Positions 8,876 to 16,498 of a stretch of 22,349 nucleotides of DNA are shown here, in pieces. The stretch covers positions 1 through 22,349 of the forward strand of contig JALNZU010000046.1 in NCBI GenBank assembly GCA_023229245.1, written 5' to 3'. Source of the DNA: Bacteroidales bacterium (lineage in GTDB: Bacteria > Bacteroidota > Bacteroidia > Bacteroidales > F082). The notes beneath the pieces are model-generated. The model had not been told where the DNA came from. It saw only the letters and a list, made by a program, of their open reading frames with translations, and searched no databases. Both the position numbers and the translations under genes were made by a program. Positions within the stretch are counted from its first letter, which is position 1. Every line of letters begins with the position of its first letter.

Positions 8876-9676
8876 ATGTTGTATCATCGGTTGAACTGTA
8901 AACACTTGTTTTTCATCCTTCTTTTTGTTATGTTACCTTGGGTTGTATGCAGTCAGATCAGTCCGCCGGGTATGGGCAAGATCAATCACGGGGCTTGGGT
9001 GGCATTGGCTGTCAATCAGACTATTAAGCCTGATCAAAAAGGGCTTTGGCAATCGACCACCAGTTTAGGATATGGTACCAGAAATTATGCAGATGAGGCT
9101 AATCCGTTTGGTCAACCAGGTGCGTTTACGTTCAATCAGGAGTTTAAAAGGCGTGCTTACTCACATTGGGACTACTCCTTTGCGATAAGCTATCGATCGT
9201 TGAACTTATATATGACATCAGCACCTTATGAGAGAGCTGACCCGGCTTACCGGCAGGAGATACGTCTCAATGGAGCAGTATCCTATCAGATATCGTTTGA
9301 GAAGATAGCTCTTAGTGCAAGCCTGAAACAAGAGTTCAGAAGATTTTATGCCCCTGAGTTTGAGAAGTATCCAGAAGATATTCAACTGAGGTCTCGTTTT
9401 AAACTTAAGCTTGAAATACCTGTCACTAAAGACAAAAAACATAAGATCATAGCCATATCCGAACAGTTGTTTGCGGTTTCACATTCTTCAGAAAACCAAA
9501 GCTGGGGTAGTTTTTCATATAAAGACAGCCGGTTCATGCTGTATTATGCAATTTCGCCTCTCACAACACCAATAACGGTTCATGTGGGATATATGCACCA
9601 GCTTATTGGTAGCAAAAGACCGATTTCAGGACATTATTTTGCAGTAGACCTGATCTTGAAAAATCCTTTCACCTGA
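8876..9676 (+). CDS. DUF2490-like outer-membrane barrel protein
   Basis: This 266-aa protein has an N-terminal hydrophobic segment ending at V-V-C-S-Q (about residue 27), so it is exported. The mature part resembles the DUF2490 group. It has an early G-A-W-V-A-L strand, a Y-G-T-R-N-Y turn, F-N-Q-E-F-K-R-R-A-Y-S-H-W-D-Y-S-F-A-I-S-Y-R, a central R-L-K-Q-E-F-R-like strand, and a C-terminal G-H-Y-F-A-V-D-L-I-L. These proteins are predicted barrels of unknown role, and the family call is from pattern memory. It is a single-gene unit. The true start may be a few codons downstream, since residues 1-8 are not hydrophobic. Confidence 0.65.
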   Translation: MLYHRLNCKHLFFILLFVMLPWVVCSQISPPGMGKINHGAWVALAVNQTIKPDQKGLWQSTTSLGYGTRNYADEANPFGQPGAFTFNQEFKRRAYSHWDYSFAISYRSLNLYMTSAPYERADPAYRQEIRLNGAVSYQISFEKIALSASLKQEFRRFYAPEFEKYPEDIQLRSRFKLKLEIPVTKDKKHKIIAISEQLFAVSHSSENQSWGSFSYKDSRFMLYYAISPLTTPITVHVGYMHQLIGSKRPISGHYFAVDLILKNPFT

Positions 9677-10094
9677 ACGCATCAGGACCATACCTTACCT
9701 ATATATATGTATGATTCATGTGCCTAACAGTTAAAGTGGTATCCTTTAGAAATATTTGATATTCTCACTAATGTTTAATGCTATTGATCTCAGATCTTTT
9801 CTCCTAACTCACTTTTATAATTTTGGCTTACTCTTAGCAGCTCGTTTATATGTGTAGAACCAGCTCATTTGTTGGTTCTTGTAAATGGGTTGGCGATATG
9901 TTTTTGTTGTCGATTTCGGAGTACATCACTGCCTGACCAGGATGAAGTTTGATGCGAACCACAACCTTTCATATTAGCACAATCTCAGCAATAAAATATA
10001 TACCATGTTGGTAGCTGGCCTTTTAATACTTAACTTTTCAATATGCTCTTTACTGCTAAAAGACAGAATAGAAAGCTGGAGTCATATGTATATG
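9677..10094. other. gene-free gap between convergent genes
   Basis: This 418-bp stretch separates the convergent barrel and TonB-receptor genes. It holds no convincing gene. The only recognisable content is a relic of the Rhs-linked repeat at 9846-9886. I see no clear T-tailed terminator for either flanking gene. Confidence 0.5.
9846..9886 (-). repeat. relic copy 4 of the Rhs-linked repeat
   Basis: The segment matches the copy at 17228-17252 almost base for base over AACCAGCTCATTTGTTG and its flanks, and less closely the two Rhs copies. Here it forms a perfect 7-bp hairpin, AGAACCA and TGGTTCT. On the minus strand an ATG at 9868 opens a 17-codon frame to a TAA at 9815-9817 that starts M-S-W-F-Y-T-Y-K, the same start peptide as the other copies. 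Beyond that the homology stops. It is a remnant with no partner gene. Confidence 0.6.
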
Positions 10095-12296
10095 TCAAAA
10101 TCTAAAAATAGCCCCAAAATAAATTGTTCTTTTTTGATAAAAATCGAAATAGCTAAAAGAGAAGTCGTTGTTATAAATTGAGGTTCTTTCGTTGTGAAAA
10201 TTTAGAATGTTGCTAATGGAAGCAAAAGCAATTACTGCTGAGTTATTTAGTCTAAAGTATCTATTGATACTCAAACTCAAATTGTTATAATTATTGTATT
10301 GGTCATTATTGTAGACGCCATAAACTGGAAAAAGCATGTCGTATTCTGAAATATATTCTGCTCCAATAATATTTGTGTAATAAAGCCCGGGGCGTGTAAT
10401 GTAGGTTAGTGATAAGTTAAATAGCTTAGGATTATTATAGTTTAGTGATGTTTTAATAAAATACTTCAATGATTTAGAACCAGTGTATTCCTCTCCATCA
10501 TAAAATAGTGTTTGATTTAAAAATGTATTTGCTAAATAGAGTTTAAAATATCTATAAAAGTCTCTTTCAACAGAAAGTTCTAAACCGAAATACTCCAATT
10601 TATCATAAATAACCAATCCTTCCAATGCATCCTGAGGGGTATTCTCTCCGCTGTCATCTTTGTAATAAACTGCTGCATTAATAAGCATTTTATTTGTATT
10701 AAATGAATAGTCCAAGGCAAGGTGTTTACTGTTTAACAACCGGTATTTATACAACGAATAATTAGGTATAGAATAATTGTTATATTTACCAAAGCTGAAA
10801 AGAAAAGAACTATTAATACTTACATCGTAACGAAGCCCTGATTGAAAACTAATGTAGTGCTTTTGATCACCTATAGGCAAATTAGATCGGATACCTGATG
10901 ATAATACCATTTTATTGCTTAGCTGCCATTTTGAAAAAAAGTAACTCTCAAAATTATTATTATATAGGCTGGTATCAACAGAAAAATTTGGGGATTCCGG
11001 CGTTAATAAAAAGTATAACTTAGGTATAGTGTCTCTAAAAGAGTACCTTGAATGAGTGTATGAAGTTCCAAATTGCAATACACTATTAGAATGCAGAAAC
11101 CATTTATAATCAATGGAACTGTATAAAATATTGTTTCTTTTACTCGATTTAATAATCCCGTATTTGTAATTTGAGTTGGAAATATCATAACCGCTGTTTA
11201 AATTCAAAATCCCTTTGTTGGTGGTTAGTATCAAATTGTTTATAGTGAAAACCCTTTTATTATCAGCAATTGAATTGTCGACAAAGGAAAATTGCTCTGA
11301 CTCCATATTGTAGAATTCACTGATACAGTATGTAAATGAATTTAATGTCAACTTGTCATTTATCCTGATTTTTAAATTGTAGCCTGCATCGTAATTCCCA
11401 AAGCTATTTAGTTTATCCATCGATTCTTTATTAACCAAGGTAAAAATGTCATTGAATTGGTAATTGCTATAAGCCTGTATAAATGAATTATCCTTGACTT
11501 TTCTGGTTAGAAAAAGCCCCAGGTTTGCTAAACCAACGGAAAATTGTGTCTGATTTGCAGATACTTCGTGTGGTGTTTTGATTTCAACTAGGCCTGCTGT
11601 TGAATTTCCATACGTCAAAGGGGGATTGCTGGCGTAGATGTATTGTTCAGAAATAATTTCGGTATTAAACAAGCTAAAATTACCAATTCCTGATATCTGG
11701 CTATTCCTAACCGGATTCAAAACAGGAACACCATTCAAAGTTACTATTGAACGATCAGTAGAACTGCCTCTTAACGAAGGATTGGCAGTTTCATCTGTAT
11801 CAGTTGATGATGCCAATGCCGTTACAGCTTTTAACGGATCGCCTGCAGCTATTGGGATACCATAGATTTCTAATCTTTCAAGCTTAGAGATGGAAGAACT
11901 CTCAGAAATTGGATTTTTGCCTATAACTTCTACCGCCTCAAAGCTTATTATATCCTCAAGTAATAAAAACTCATGAAATTCTCTGAAATCAAGCTCTGAT
12001 AGTTTTATGGTGCTTTTTTGATATCCAACAAAAGAAACCACTAAAGTGTCTTCAGGAAATATTTGGTCAATTGATAACTCAAAACGACCATCCAAATCGG
12101 TTATAGTAACATGACGGAGGTCGGAAAGATAAACGTTGGCAGCAAATATTGGATTCTTCTTCGCTTCGACTACTATGCCTACAAGCTTGTGATTTTGTGT
12201 TAATCCCATGAACGGAAAACAAAAAACTAAGAATAAAACCAAAATCCATTTGAGTAGTACCATTGTCAAGTATGAAAAAGTTCCTGTTAGAAACAT
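10095..12296 (-). CDS. TonB-dependent receptor-like outer-membrane protein
   Basis: This 733-aa protein has a signal peptide ending at M-G-L-T-Q (about residue 34). A carboxypeptidase-regulatory-like domain follows (about 35-115; G-I-V-V-E-A, N-V-Y-L, T-D-L-D-G-R-F, V-V-S-F-V-G-Y). Then come a plug domain (about 130-245; P-S-L-R-G-S-S, L-N-G-V-P-V, Y-G-N-S-T-A-G-L-V-E-I-K-T) and a barrel ending in F-R-F, the usual C-terminal aromatic. It is short for the family. It should import a ligand with TonB energy, but the ligand is unknown and no SusD-like partner is present. It starts 2 nt after the TPR lipoprotein stop. An ATG at 12263 would give a tighter signal peptide and is a good alternative start. 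The DNA is visibly more AT-rich than the left part of the window. Confidence 0.82.
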   Translation of the reverse strand: MFLTGTFSYLTMVLLKWILVLFLVFCFPFMGLTQNHKLVGIVVEAKKNPIFAANVYLSDLRHVTITDLDGRFELSIDQIFPEDTLVVSFVGYQKSTIKLSELDFREFHEFLLLEDIISFEAVEVIGKNPISESSSISKLERLEIYGIPIAAGDPLKAVTALASSTDTDETANPSLRGSSTDRSIVTLNGVPVLNPVRNSQISGIGNFSLFNTEIISEQYIYASNPPLTYGNSTAGLVEIKTPHEVSANQTQFSVGLANLGLFLTRKVKDNSFIQAYSNYQFNDIFTLVNKESMDKLNSFGNYDAGYNLKIRINDKLTLNSFTYCISEFYNMESEQFSFVDNSIADNKRVFTINNLILTTNKGILNLNSGYDISNSNYKYGIIKSSKRNNILYSSIDYKWFLHSNSVLQFGTSYTHSRYSFRDTIPKLYFLLTPESPNFSVDTSLYNNNFESYFFSKWQLSNKMVLSSGIRSNLPIGDQKHYISFQSGLRYDVSINSSFLFSFGKYNNYSIPNYSLYKYRLLNSKHLALDYSFNTNKMLINAAVYYKDDSGENTPQDALEGLVIYDKLEYFGLELSVERDFYRYFKLYLANTFLNQTLFYDGEEYTGSKSLKYFIKTSLNYNNPKLFNLSLTYITRPGLYYTNIIGAEYISEYDMLFPVYGVYNNDQYNNYNNLSLSINRYFRLNNSAVIAFASISNILNFHNERTSIYNNDFSFSYFDFYQKRTIYFGAIFRF

Positions 12297-12298
12297 GG

Positions 12299-13102
12299 CT
12301 AATGATTAATCAAAGTTTGTGCAAACCTTTGAATGCTAAAGCTGTCAGGGAACTGCTTAATTCCTTCTGAAAACACTTTCTTTGCAGAGCCCCATTTTTC
12401 TTCTTGAATATAAAGTTGAATTAACAAGACATAAGATTCCTCTCTGCCCCAGGTTGGTATAAAGGGATTGATAATAGGCTTTTCCTCTAAGGCAAGCGCT
12501 TTTAATAAGTATTCTTCGGCTTTTTTTCCACCACCGTACTGTATAGGAGTATAAAAGTCGCCGTTGGCATAAACATAGTATGCCCTAATGTTTGATGGGT
12601 CCAATTCAAGAGCACGTTTAACGTTCTTTTCCCTCTGTGATGAGATTTTGCCTGCAATAATACCTGATTGAAATTGGGTAGAGAAGCCTTGTAGTAATGC
12701 AAGCAAAGCATAATCATCAGAATTTTTTCTTTTTAATTCCTCTAACAGTTTTATACTTGCGTTAATTGAAAGTTCAGAATTATCTTTATCGCTTAATTGA
12801 ATATAATATATAGATTTATAGTACAAGAGATAAGCCTTCCAATAAACAATAATATTACTTGGATTCTTAGAATACATATTTTCCAGTTCTTTATACACTG
12901 TATCTAAAAGGGATGTATTCTTACTAATTATGGAATTAACAAATGATTGATAAATTCTCTGTTGAATTGGTTCTGTGTTTTCAGACAATTCAAGAGATCT
13001 ATCTTCCAATAACTTAACATACTCCATGCCTGAGCTATGATTGGCTGAACAACTAGTGCAGCATAACCATACGATTGAAATTAAAATAGTTAGTTTGTTC
13101 AT
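12299..13102 (-). CDS. TPR-like lipoprotein
   Basis: This 267-aa protein starts with a signal peptide and a probable lipobox (C-C-T-S-C, Cys18; the -3 position is not ideal). The rest is alpha-helical with TPR-like helix pairs, such as the A-L-E-L-D-P-S-N-I-R-A-Y-Y-V-Y-A-N run near 175 and the final repeat W-G-S-A-K-K-V-F-S-E-G-I-K-Q-F-P-D-S-F. Such proteins are usually protein-binding scaffolds. The ATG overlaps the TGA of the Rhs tip upstream (ATGA). The TonB receptor starts 2 nt after its stop, so the three form one translational unit. A shared role with the receptor at the outer membrane is likely; a role as partner of the Rhs tip is possible but unproven. Confidence 0.75.
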   Translation of the reverse strand: MNKLTILISIVWLCCTSCSANHSSGMEYVKLLEDRSLELSENTEPIQQRIYQSFVNSIISKNTSLLDTVYKELENMYSKNPSNIIVYWKAYLLYYKSIYYIQLSDKDNSELSINASIKLLEELKRKNSDDYALLALLQGFSTQFQSGIIAGKISSQREKNVKRALELDPSNIRAYYVYANGDFYTPIQYGGGKKAEEYLLKALALEEKPIINPFIPTWGREESYVLLIQLYIQEEKWGSAKKVFSEGIKQFPDSFSIQRFAQTLINH

Positions 13103-13755
13103 TGTAATAAATGTTTATAGATAAATAAAATAGAAATTGTCCACAGTATTAAATGTATATACCAGCTCTTGCTAAATTGATGCAAGCTTAATGCTTGTTT
13201 ATGGATAGCCTTAAATGAAATCTTGTACTTGGCTGCCCTTAGTTTGTTTTGAATTTCATTGTCGAGTTGCAAAAGAACAAAATCTGAATAGAATGGATTC
13301 ATTGTTCCGTTTGCAAGTGAACCACCTTGCCACAATCCAATATCTGCACCTATTGCAATTGGTAAAAGAGCTAAAGAAGTACCACCAGTAAATGGAGCAG
13401 CAATATGTGTAGCAAGAGTAAAAACAATCTCCCCATCCGGGTCAGTAAACACTAACGGATTATTCCATGCATAGCTATACCTGTTAAAACTCTGTGAGAA
13501 ATCGGGTGCTTGTATGTACTTATCCGGCGAGAGCATGCGTGAAACCATGGGGTTCCCGAAATAGCAGGGCCATTCGGGATAAACTCCATTACGGCCGTTT
13601 ATGTTTATCAGGTTGAAGGCGTACAAATGCTCGTGTCCGGTAAAACCGCTAACATCTCTGCTATACAGACTCACAGAGATAGCTTCTACCCTAAGATAGT
13701 CAGTAGTTATTTTATATGTATACAACCGGTTCATTGGTGCGCTATGGCAGTACAT
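13099..13755 (-). CDS. orphan Rhs C-terminal tip 1 (truncated)
   Basis: This 218-aa frame is an Rhs end without the long repeat body. Residues 37-109 match the end of the Rhs core of Bacteroidota: G-F-T-G-H-E-H-L, F-N-L-I-N, R-M-L-S-P-D, S-Q-S-F-N-R-Y-S-Y-A-W-N-N-P-L and D-P-D-G-E. After residue 109 the sequence is unique. It has an I-G-A-D-I-G-L-W-Q-G-G-S-L-A-N-G-T-M-N-P-F run like Rhs pre-toxin linkers, then a short basic stretch and a final hydrophobic helix (about 195-214). No toxin motif is recognised, and the tip looks too short, so it may be truncated. Met8 (ATG at 13734) is conserved in all repeat copies and may be the real start; a TAA stands two codons before Met1. It overlaps the TPR lipoprotein by ATGA. 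Confidence 0.7.
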   Translation of the reverse strand: MYCHSAPMNRLYTYKITTDYLRVEAISVSLYSRDVSGFTGHEHLYAFNLININGRNGVYPEWPCYFGNPMVSRMLSPDKYIQAPDFSQSFNRYSYAWNNPLVFTDPDGEIVFTLATHIAAPFTGGTSLALLPIAIGADIGLWQGGSLANGTMNPFYSDFVLLQLDNEIQNKLRAAKYKISFKAIHKQALSLHQFSKSWYIHLILWTISILFIYKHLLQ

Positions 13756-13910
13756 GATTTAATAGGGTAAAGATAGGTTTTTTTTGGATTTGAATGTAGT
13801 TTAGAAGTCGTTTTTTAGGCTAGTAAAATAACTATTGAGTGATTCATGTTCTGAATTTTCTTAAGTTTTACAAACTCCGATTTAGGGGGAATTGTATTTC
13901 AGGTAAATTT
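13429..13910 (-). repeat. Rhs-linked repeat, copy 1
   Basis: This copy is nearly identical to 15972-16405. The shared DNA includes the Rhs core end, the start region and about 150 bp of upstream non-coding sequence. Copy 1 has about 45 extra bases in the upstream part (around 13820-13865). On the coding strand the match ends abruptly after the D-P-D-G-E codons. Inside it, ATCTCTG at 13654-13660 pairs with CAGAGAT at 13674-13680. A conserved TATCTTTA, close to the -7 consensus, stands about 35 nt before the Met8 codon. Confidence 0.85.
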
Positions 13911-14011
13911 GGGAATAATATCTTTTATCCTGTCTTGTCATTATAGTTTTTGTCCGCAAATTCAGCCTCTTAGCTCTGTTGGACAAGATGTAGTTGGCCG
14001 GTGGGTTAGGA

Positions 14012-14254
14012 TTAAAGTGCCTCTTCAACCAAATTGTCAGTGTCAGATTGAAAAAGGGATGTCTGTTTTCTTAAACGCTCTATCTCTTGCTCTGCCAATT
14101 TTTTGAAGCCTTCAATTTTGTAGCGCTCTGCGCTGCATCCTATAGTTTTAACAACTTTATATCGACCTAAAGCCTTGCTAATGATCTGAACACTAACACT
14201 TCCGGAACTGTTTTTCTTTTCTCTTATAAATATAAAAAATATTACGGAACGCAC
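14012..14254 (-). pseudogene. IS1634-like transposase, N-terminal fragment
   Basis: This 80-aa frame resembles the N-terminus of IS1634-family (IS4-group) transposases: F-I-R-E-K-K-N-S-S-G-S-V-S-V-Q-I-I-S-K, then Y-K-V-V-K-T-I-G-C-S and an acidic/basic helix with E-I-E-R-L. Full enzymes are several hundred residues, and here the frame stops after E-E-A-L with no DDE core and no recognisable terminal repeats. It is a deletion remnant lying between the two Rhs cassettes, on the same strand. The family call is from pattern memory. Confidence 0.65.
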
Positions 14255-14370
14255 AAAAATAGAAAAATAATTTGATATTTAATTGAATATTAACTATTTA
14301 ATTTGGGTGCCTCAAAATGTGTGGAAGACAAGAGATTAAAAAATCCACGCTATTTTATTGTTTTTTATTC

Positions 14371-15009
14371 CTATTGCTTTCTCGGAAATATCCATTTATC
14401 AAAGCAACACTTCATAAATTCGTCCCAAGAATATATTTTTAAGCCTTCTTTGGTGCGTTCAAGTGAATACAAATTATTACTTTTGATACCGACCATATAG
14501 CGCGTTGTATGTGGAGTTTCTAACCAAAGGATAAAATCTATTTCCTGATCGAAAAACATTTTTGCCAATTCAATATCATTTTGAGCAAAAACAGGTGCTG
14601 TATGAACTAACCGAGCATCACCTGTGGCAACTAAATTACCTGTGGAATCGGTTACTAATGTTATTGTTGAAAGATATTTTTTCTTTTTTGCAAACAAAGA
14701 ATTTGAACCCAAGTGATAATAACTCTGACGAAGTTGATACAAAAAAGAATAATCTAAATAATCTTCTTTTTTAATCTCAACTTTAGTATAATCAGAAAAT
14801 CCCAACAGAAGAATATGAAACTGCTGCAATCCTTGAATATTGGCTATCTCTGGTTTCTTTTTTATTAATTCTGTTATTCTGTTTTCCAAAGAAACGATAT
14901 CCTGCTCAATATTTAAAGCCTTTATCATATTGATATTTTCTTGAGTAAAAGAAAAAGAACACATCCCAAAATATATAATTAGTGTTGTTTGTATTATATA
15001 TCTACGCAT
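14371..15009 (-). CDS. secreted 212-aa protein, candidate immunity partner
   Basis: The protein has an N-terminal signal peptide (M-R-R-Y-I-I-Q-T-T-L to S-F-T-Q, about residue 23) without a proper lipobox, so it should be periplasmic or secreted. No family is recognised. The mature part begins with a helical stretch, continues with mixed strands (S-T-I-T-L-V-T-D-S-T-G-N-L-V) and ends with an acidic/aromatic region holding a Cys-Cys pair. It starts 11 nt after the stop of the Rhs tip that carries the peptidase domain, on the same strand. This is the position and size expected for the immunity protein of that tip. That role is inference. The gene is AT-rich (roughly one third GC by eye). Confidence 0.65.
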   Translation of the reverse strand: MRRYIIQTTLIIYFGMCSFSFTQENINMIKALNIEQDIVSLENRITELIKKKPEIANIQGLQQFHILLLGFSDYTKVEIKKEDYLDYSFLYQLRQSYYHLGSNSLFAKKKKYLSTITLVTDSTGNLVATGDARLVHTAPVFAQNDIELAKMFFDQEIDFILWLETPHTTRYMVGIKSNNLYSLERTKEGLKIYSWDEFMKCCFDKWIFPRKQ

Positions 15010-15020
15010 ATCAGTTTGTT

Positions 15021-16298
15021 TTAAGGAAGAATATAAAATACACGATACGTACTAAGTATGCTGTGACTTGAAATTCGGGTAATACTTCCACCGTTGGCAG
15101 GGTTCATCACATAATAGAGCAGTTTTTGAGAAACTGTCCCATTAATTTTTGTAGTCGTTTGTTGAACAACACGTTGCATTACTACGCTGTGTCCAACATT
15201 GCCATCTATCCGCAAATTAAGAGCCACCCTATTTCCATTTTGCATATTTGAAAGTATATTAGATAATTCCCCATTGGTTGGTATATTATGGCTCAATGAA
15301 TGTCCAGAAGCATTAGTATAAGTATCCCAAAGTGTAATATCCCCTAACGGAACTGTATTGGGGTCTCCTCCGAGTGTTGGTAAGTTTCTGATTTGTTCTT
15401 GTGTCATACTTCCACCAAATGACGCATCAATTGCCTCTGCACTCGCAGGACCGCAATTCATCTTGCCTCTTTGACCCACAACAGGAATATTTTGTTGTGC
15501 TAATGTTGTTTTTTGAACTGTTGCACCGTCCCAAAATCTTCTGCCGTCAATGGCTGCATCAATACCATCCCAAAGACCACCAATAGTCGCACCAGATAAT
15601 CCGCCTATCAAACCGTTTTTTGTGCCACTCCATAACGCTTGTTCAAAATTTTGACCACCTAATAGACCATTTCCTAAACCAGAGGTAAATCCACTTGCAA
15701 ACCCTGCACCTCCTCCTATTAACGCGCCTGAAACAAAACTTGAAGTTGCCGTTGTTGCTGCACTTGTTCCTAAAAACCCAGCAGCAAATCCACCAGAAGC
15801 AGTACCTGCCACCGGTAACATCGAACTAATTCCTGCTCCAACACCAGCACCCAAGGCCCCGGCCAAAGCGCCAACGCCAAAATAACCCAATCCTTTCAAA
15901 TTAAATTCAAAACCGTTAAAAGCCCAATTTGTAAAGCCGCCAATAGCGGCGCCTATAACCAAATGCACCCACTCCCCATCCGGGTCAGTAAACACCAAAG
16001 GATTATTCCATGCATAGCTATACCTGTTAAAACTCTGTGAGAAATTGGGAGTCTGCACAAAGTTGTCGGGTGAGAGCATACGCGAAACCACGGTGTTCCC
16101 GAAATAGCAGAGCCATTCGGGATAAACTCCATTCCTGCCGTTCATGTTTATCAGGTTGAAAGCGTATAAGTGCTTGTGACCGGTATAGCCGCTAACATCC
16201 CTGCTATACAGACTCACAGAGATAGCTTCTACCCTAAGATAGTCAGCAGTTATTTTATATGTATACAACCGGTTCATTGGTGCGCTATGGCAGTACAT
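15021..16298 (-). CDS. orphan Rhs tip 2 with papain/C39-like cysteine peptidase
   Basis: This 425-aa frame has three parts. Residues 1-109 are the end of an Rhs core (G-Y-T-G-H-K-H-L, R-M-L-S-P-D, F-N-R-Y-S-Y-A-W-N-N-P-L, D-P-D-G-E). Residues 110-250 are a Gly/Ala-rich hydrophobic stretch like pre-toxin translocation regions. Residues 270-425 form a papain-fold peptidase domain: V-V-G-Q276-R-G-K-M-N-C282-G-P-A-S, G-H370-S-V-V-M, and M-N399-P-A-N-G-G. The Gln-x5-Cys spacing equals that of papain and C39 peptidases, with Asn in place of the usual C39 Asp. It would cleave protein substrates in a target cell if delivered. There is no signal peptide or T9SS tail, and the YD-repeat shell is missing, so by itself it may not be secreted. 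Met8 (ATG at 16277) is the conserved alternative start. Confidence 0.8.
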   Translation of the reverse strand: MYCHSAPMNRLYTYKITADYLRVEAISVSLYSRDVSGYTGHKHLYAFNLINMNGRNGVYPEWLCYFGNTVVSRMLSPDNFVQTPNFSQSFNRYSYAWNNPLVFTDPDGEWVHLVIGAAIGGFTNWAFNGFEFNLKGLGYFGVGALAGALGAGVGAGISSMLPVAGTASGGFAAGFLGTSAATTATSSFVSGALIGGGAGFASGFTSGLGNGLLGGQNFEQALWSGTKNGLIGGLSGATIGGLWDGIDAAIDGRRFWDGATVQKTTLAQQNIPVVGQRGKMNCGPASAEAIDASFGGSMTQEQIRNLPTLGGDPNTVPLGDITLWDTYTNASGHSLSHNIPTNGELSNILSNMQNGNRVALNLRIDGNVGHSVVMQRVVQQTTTKINGTVSQKLLYYVMNPANGGSITRISSHSILSTYRVFYILP

Positions 16299-16405
16299 GA
16301 TTAATAAGGTAAAGATAAGTTCTTTTTGGATTGAGTGTTGTTTAGAAGTAATTTTTTAAGTTTTGCAAACTCAGTTTAGGAGAAATTGCACTTTAGGTGA
16401 ATTTT
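15972..16405 (-). repeat. Rhs-linked repeat, copy 2
   Basis: The partner of 13429-13910. Homology covers the D-P-D-G-E end, the whole core fragment, the start region and about 110 bp upstream (to AGGTGAATTTT). One arm of the internal hairpin has a single change (ATCCCTG at 16197-16203 with CAGAGAT at 16217-16223), which still pairs as G-U in the minus-strand RNA. Confidence 0.85.
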
Positions 16406-16498
16406 ATGCTCACTAAAAAGAGAATGAAGGATTTGCCGGACAGGAAGGTTAATTTCTAATACCAACAAGAAAACCCAGGTTGAACCGAGGCTTTGTAC

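Noticed and set aside
13909..14106. Plus-strand frame of 65 codons near the repeat
   Set aside because: It overlaps the transposase fragment on the opposite strand and has no family resemblance.
13429..16405. CRISPR array or integron-like attC array
   Set aside because: The repeats are few, long and partly coding, with no regular spacers, no cas genes and no integrase in the window.
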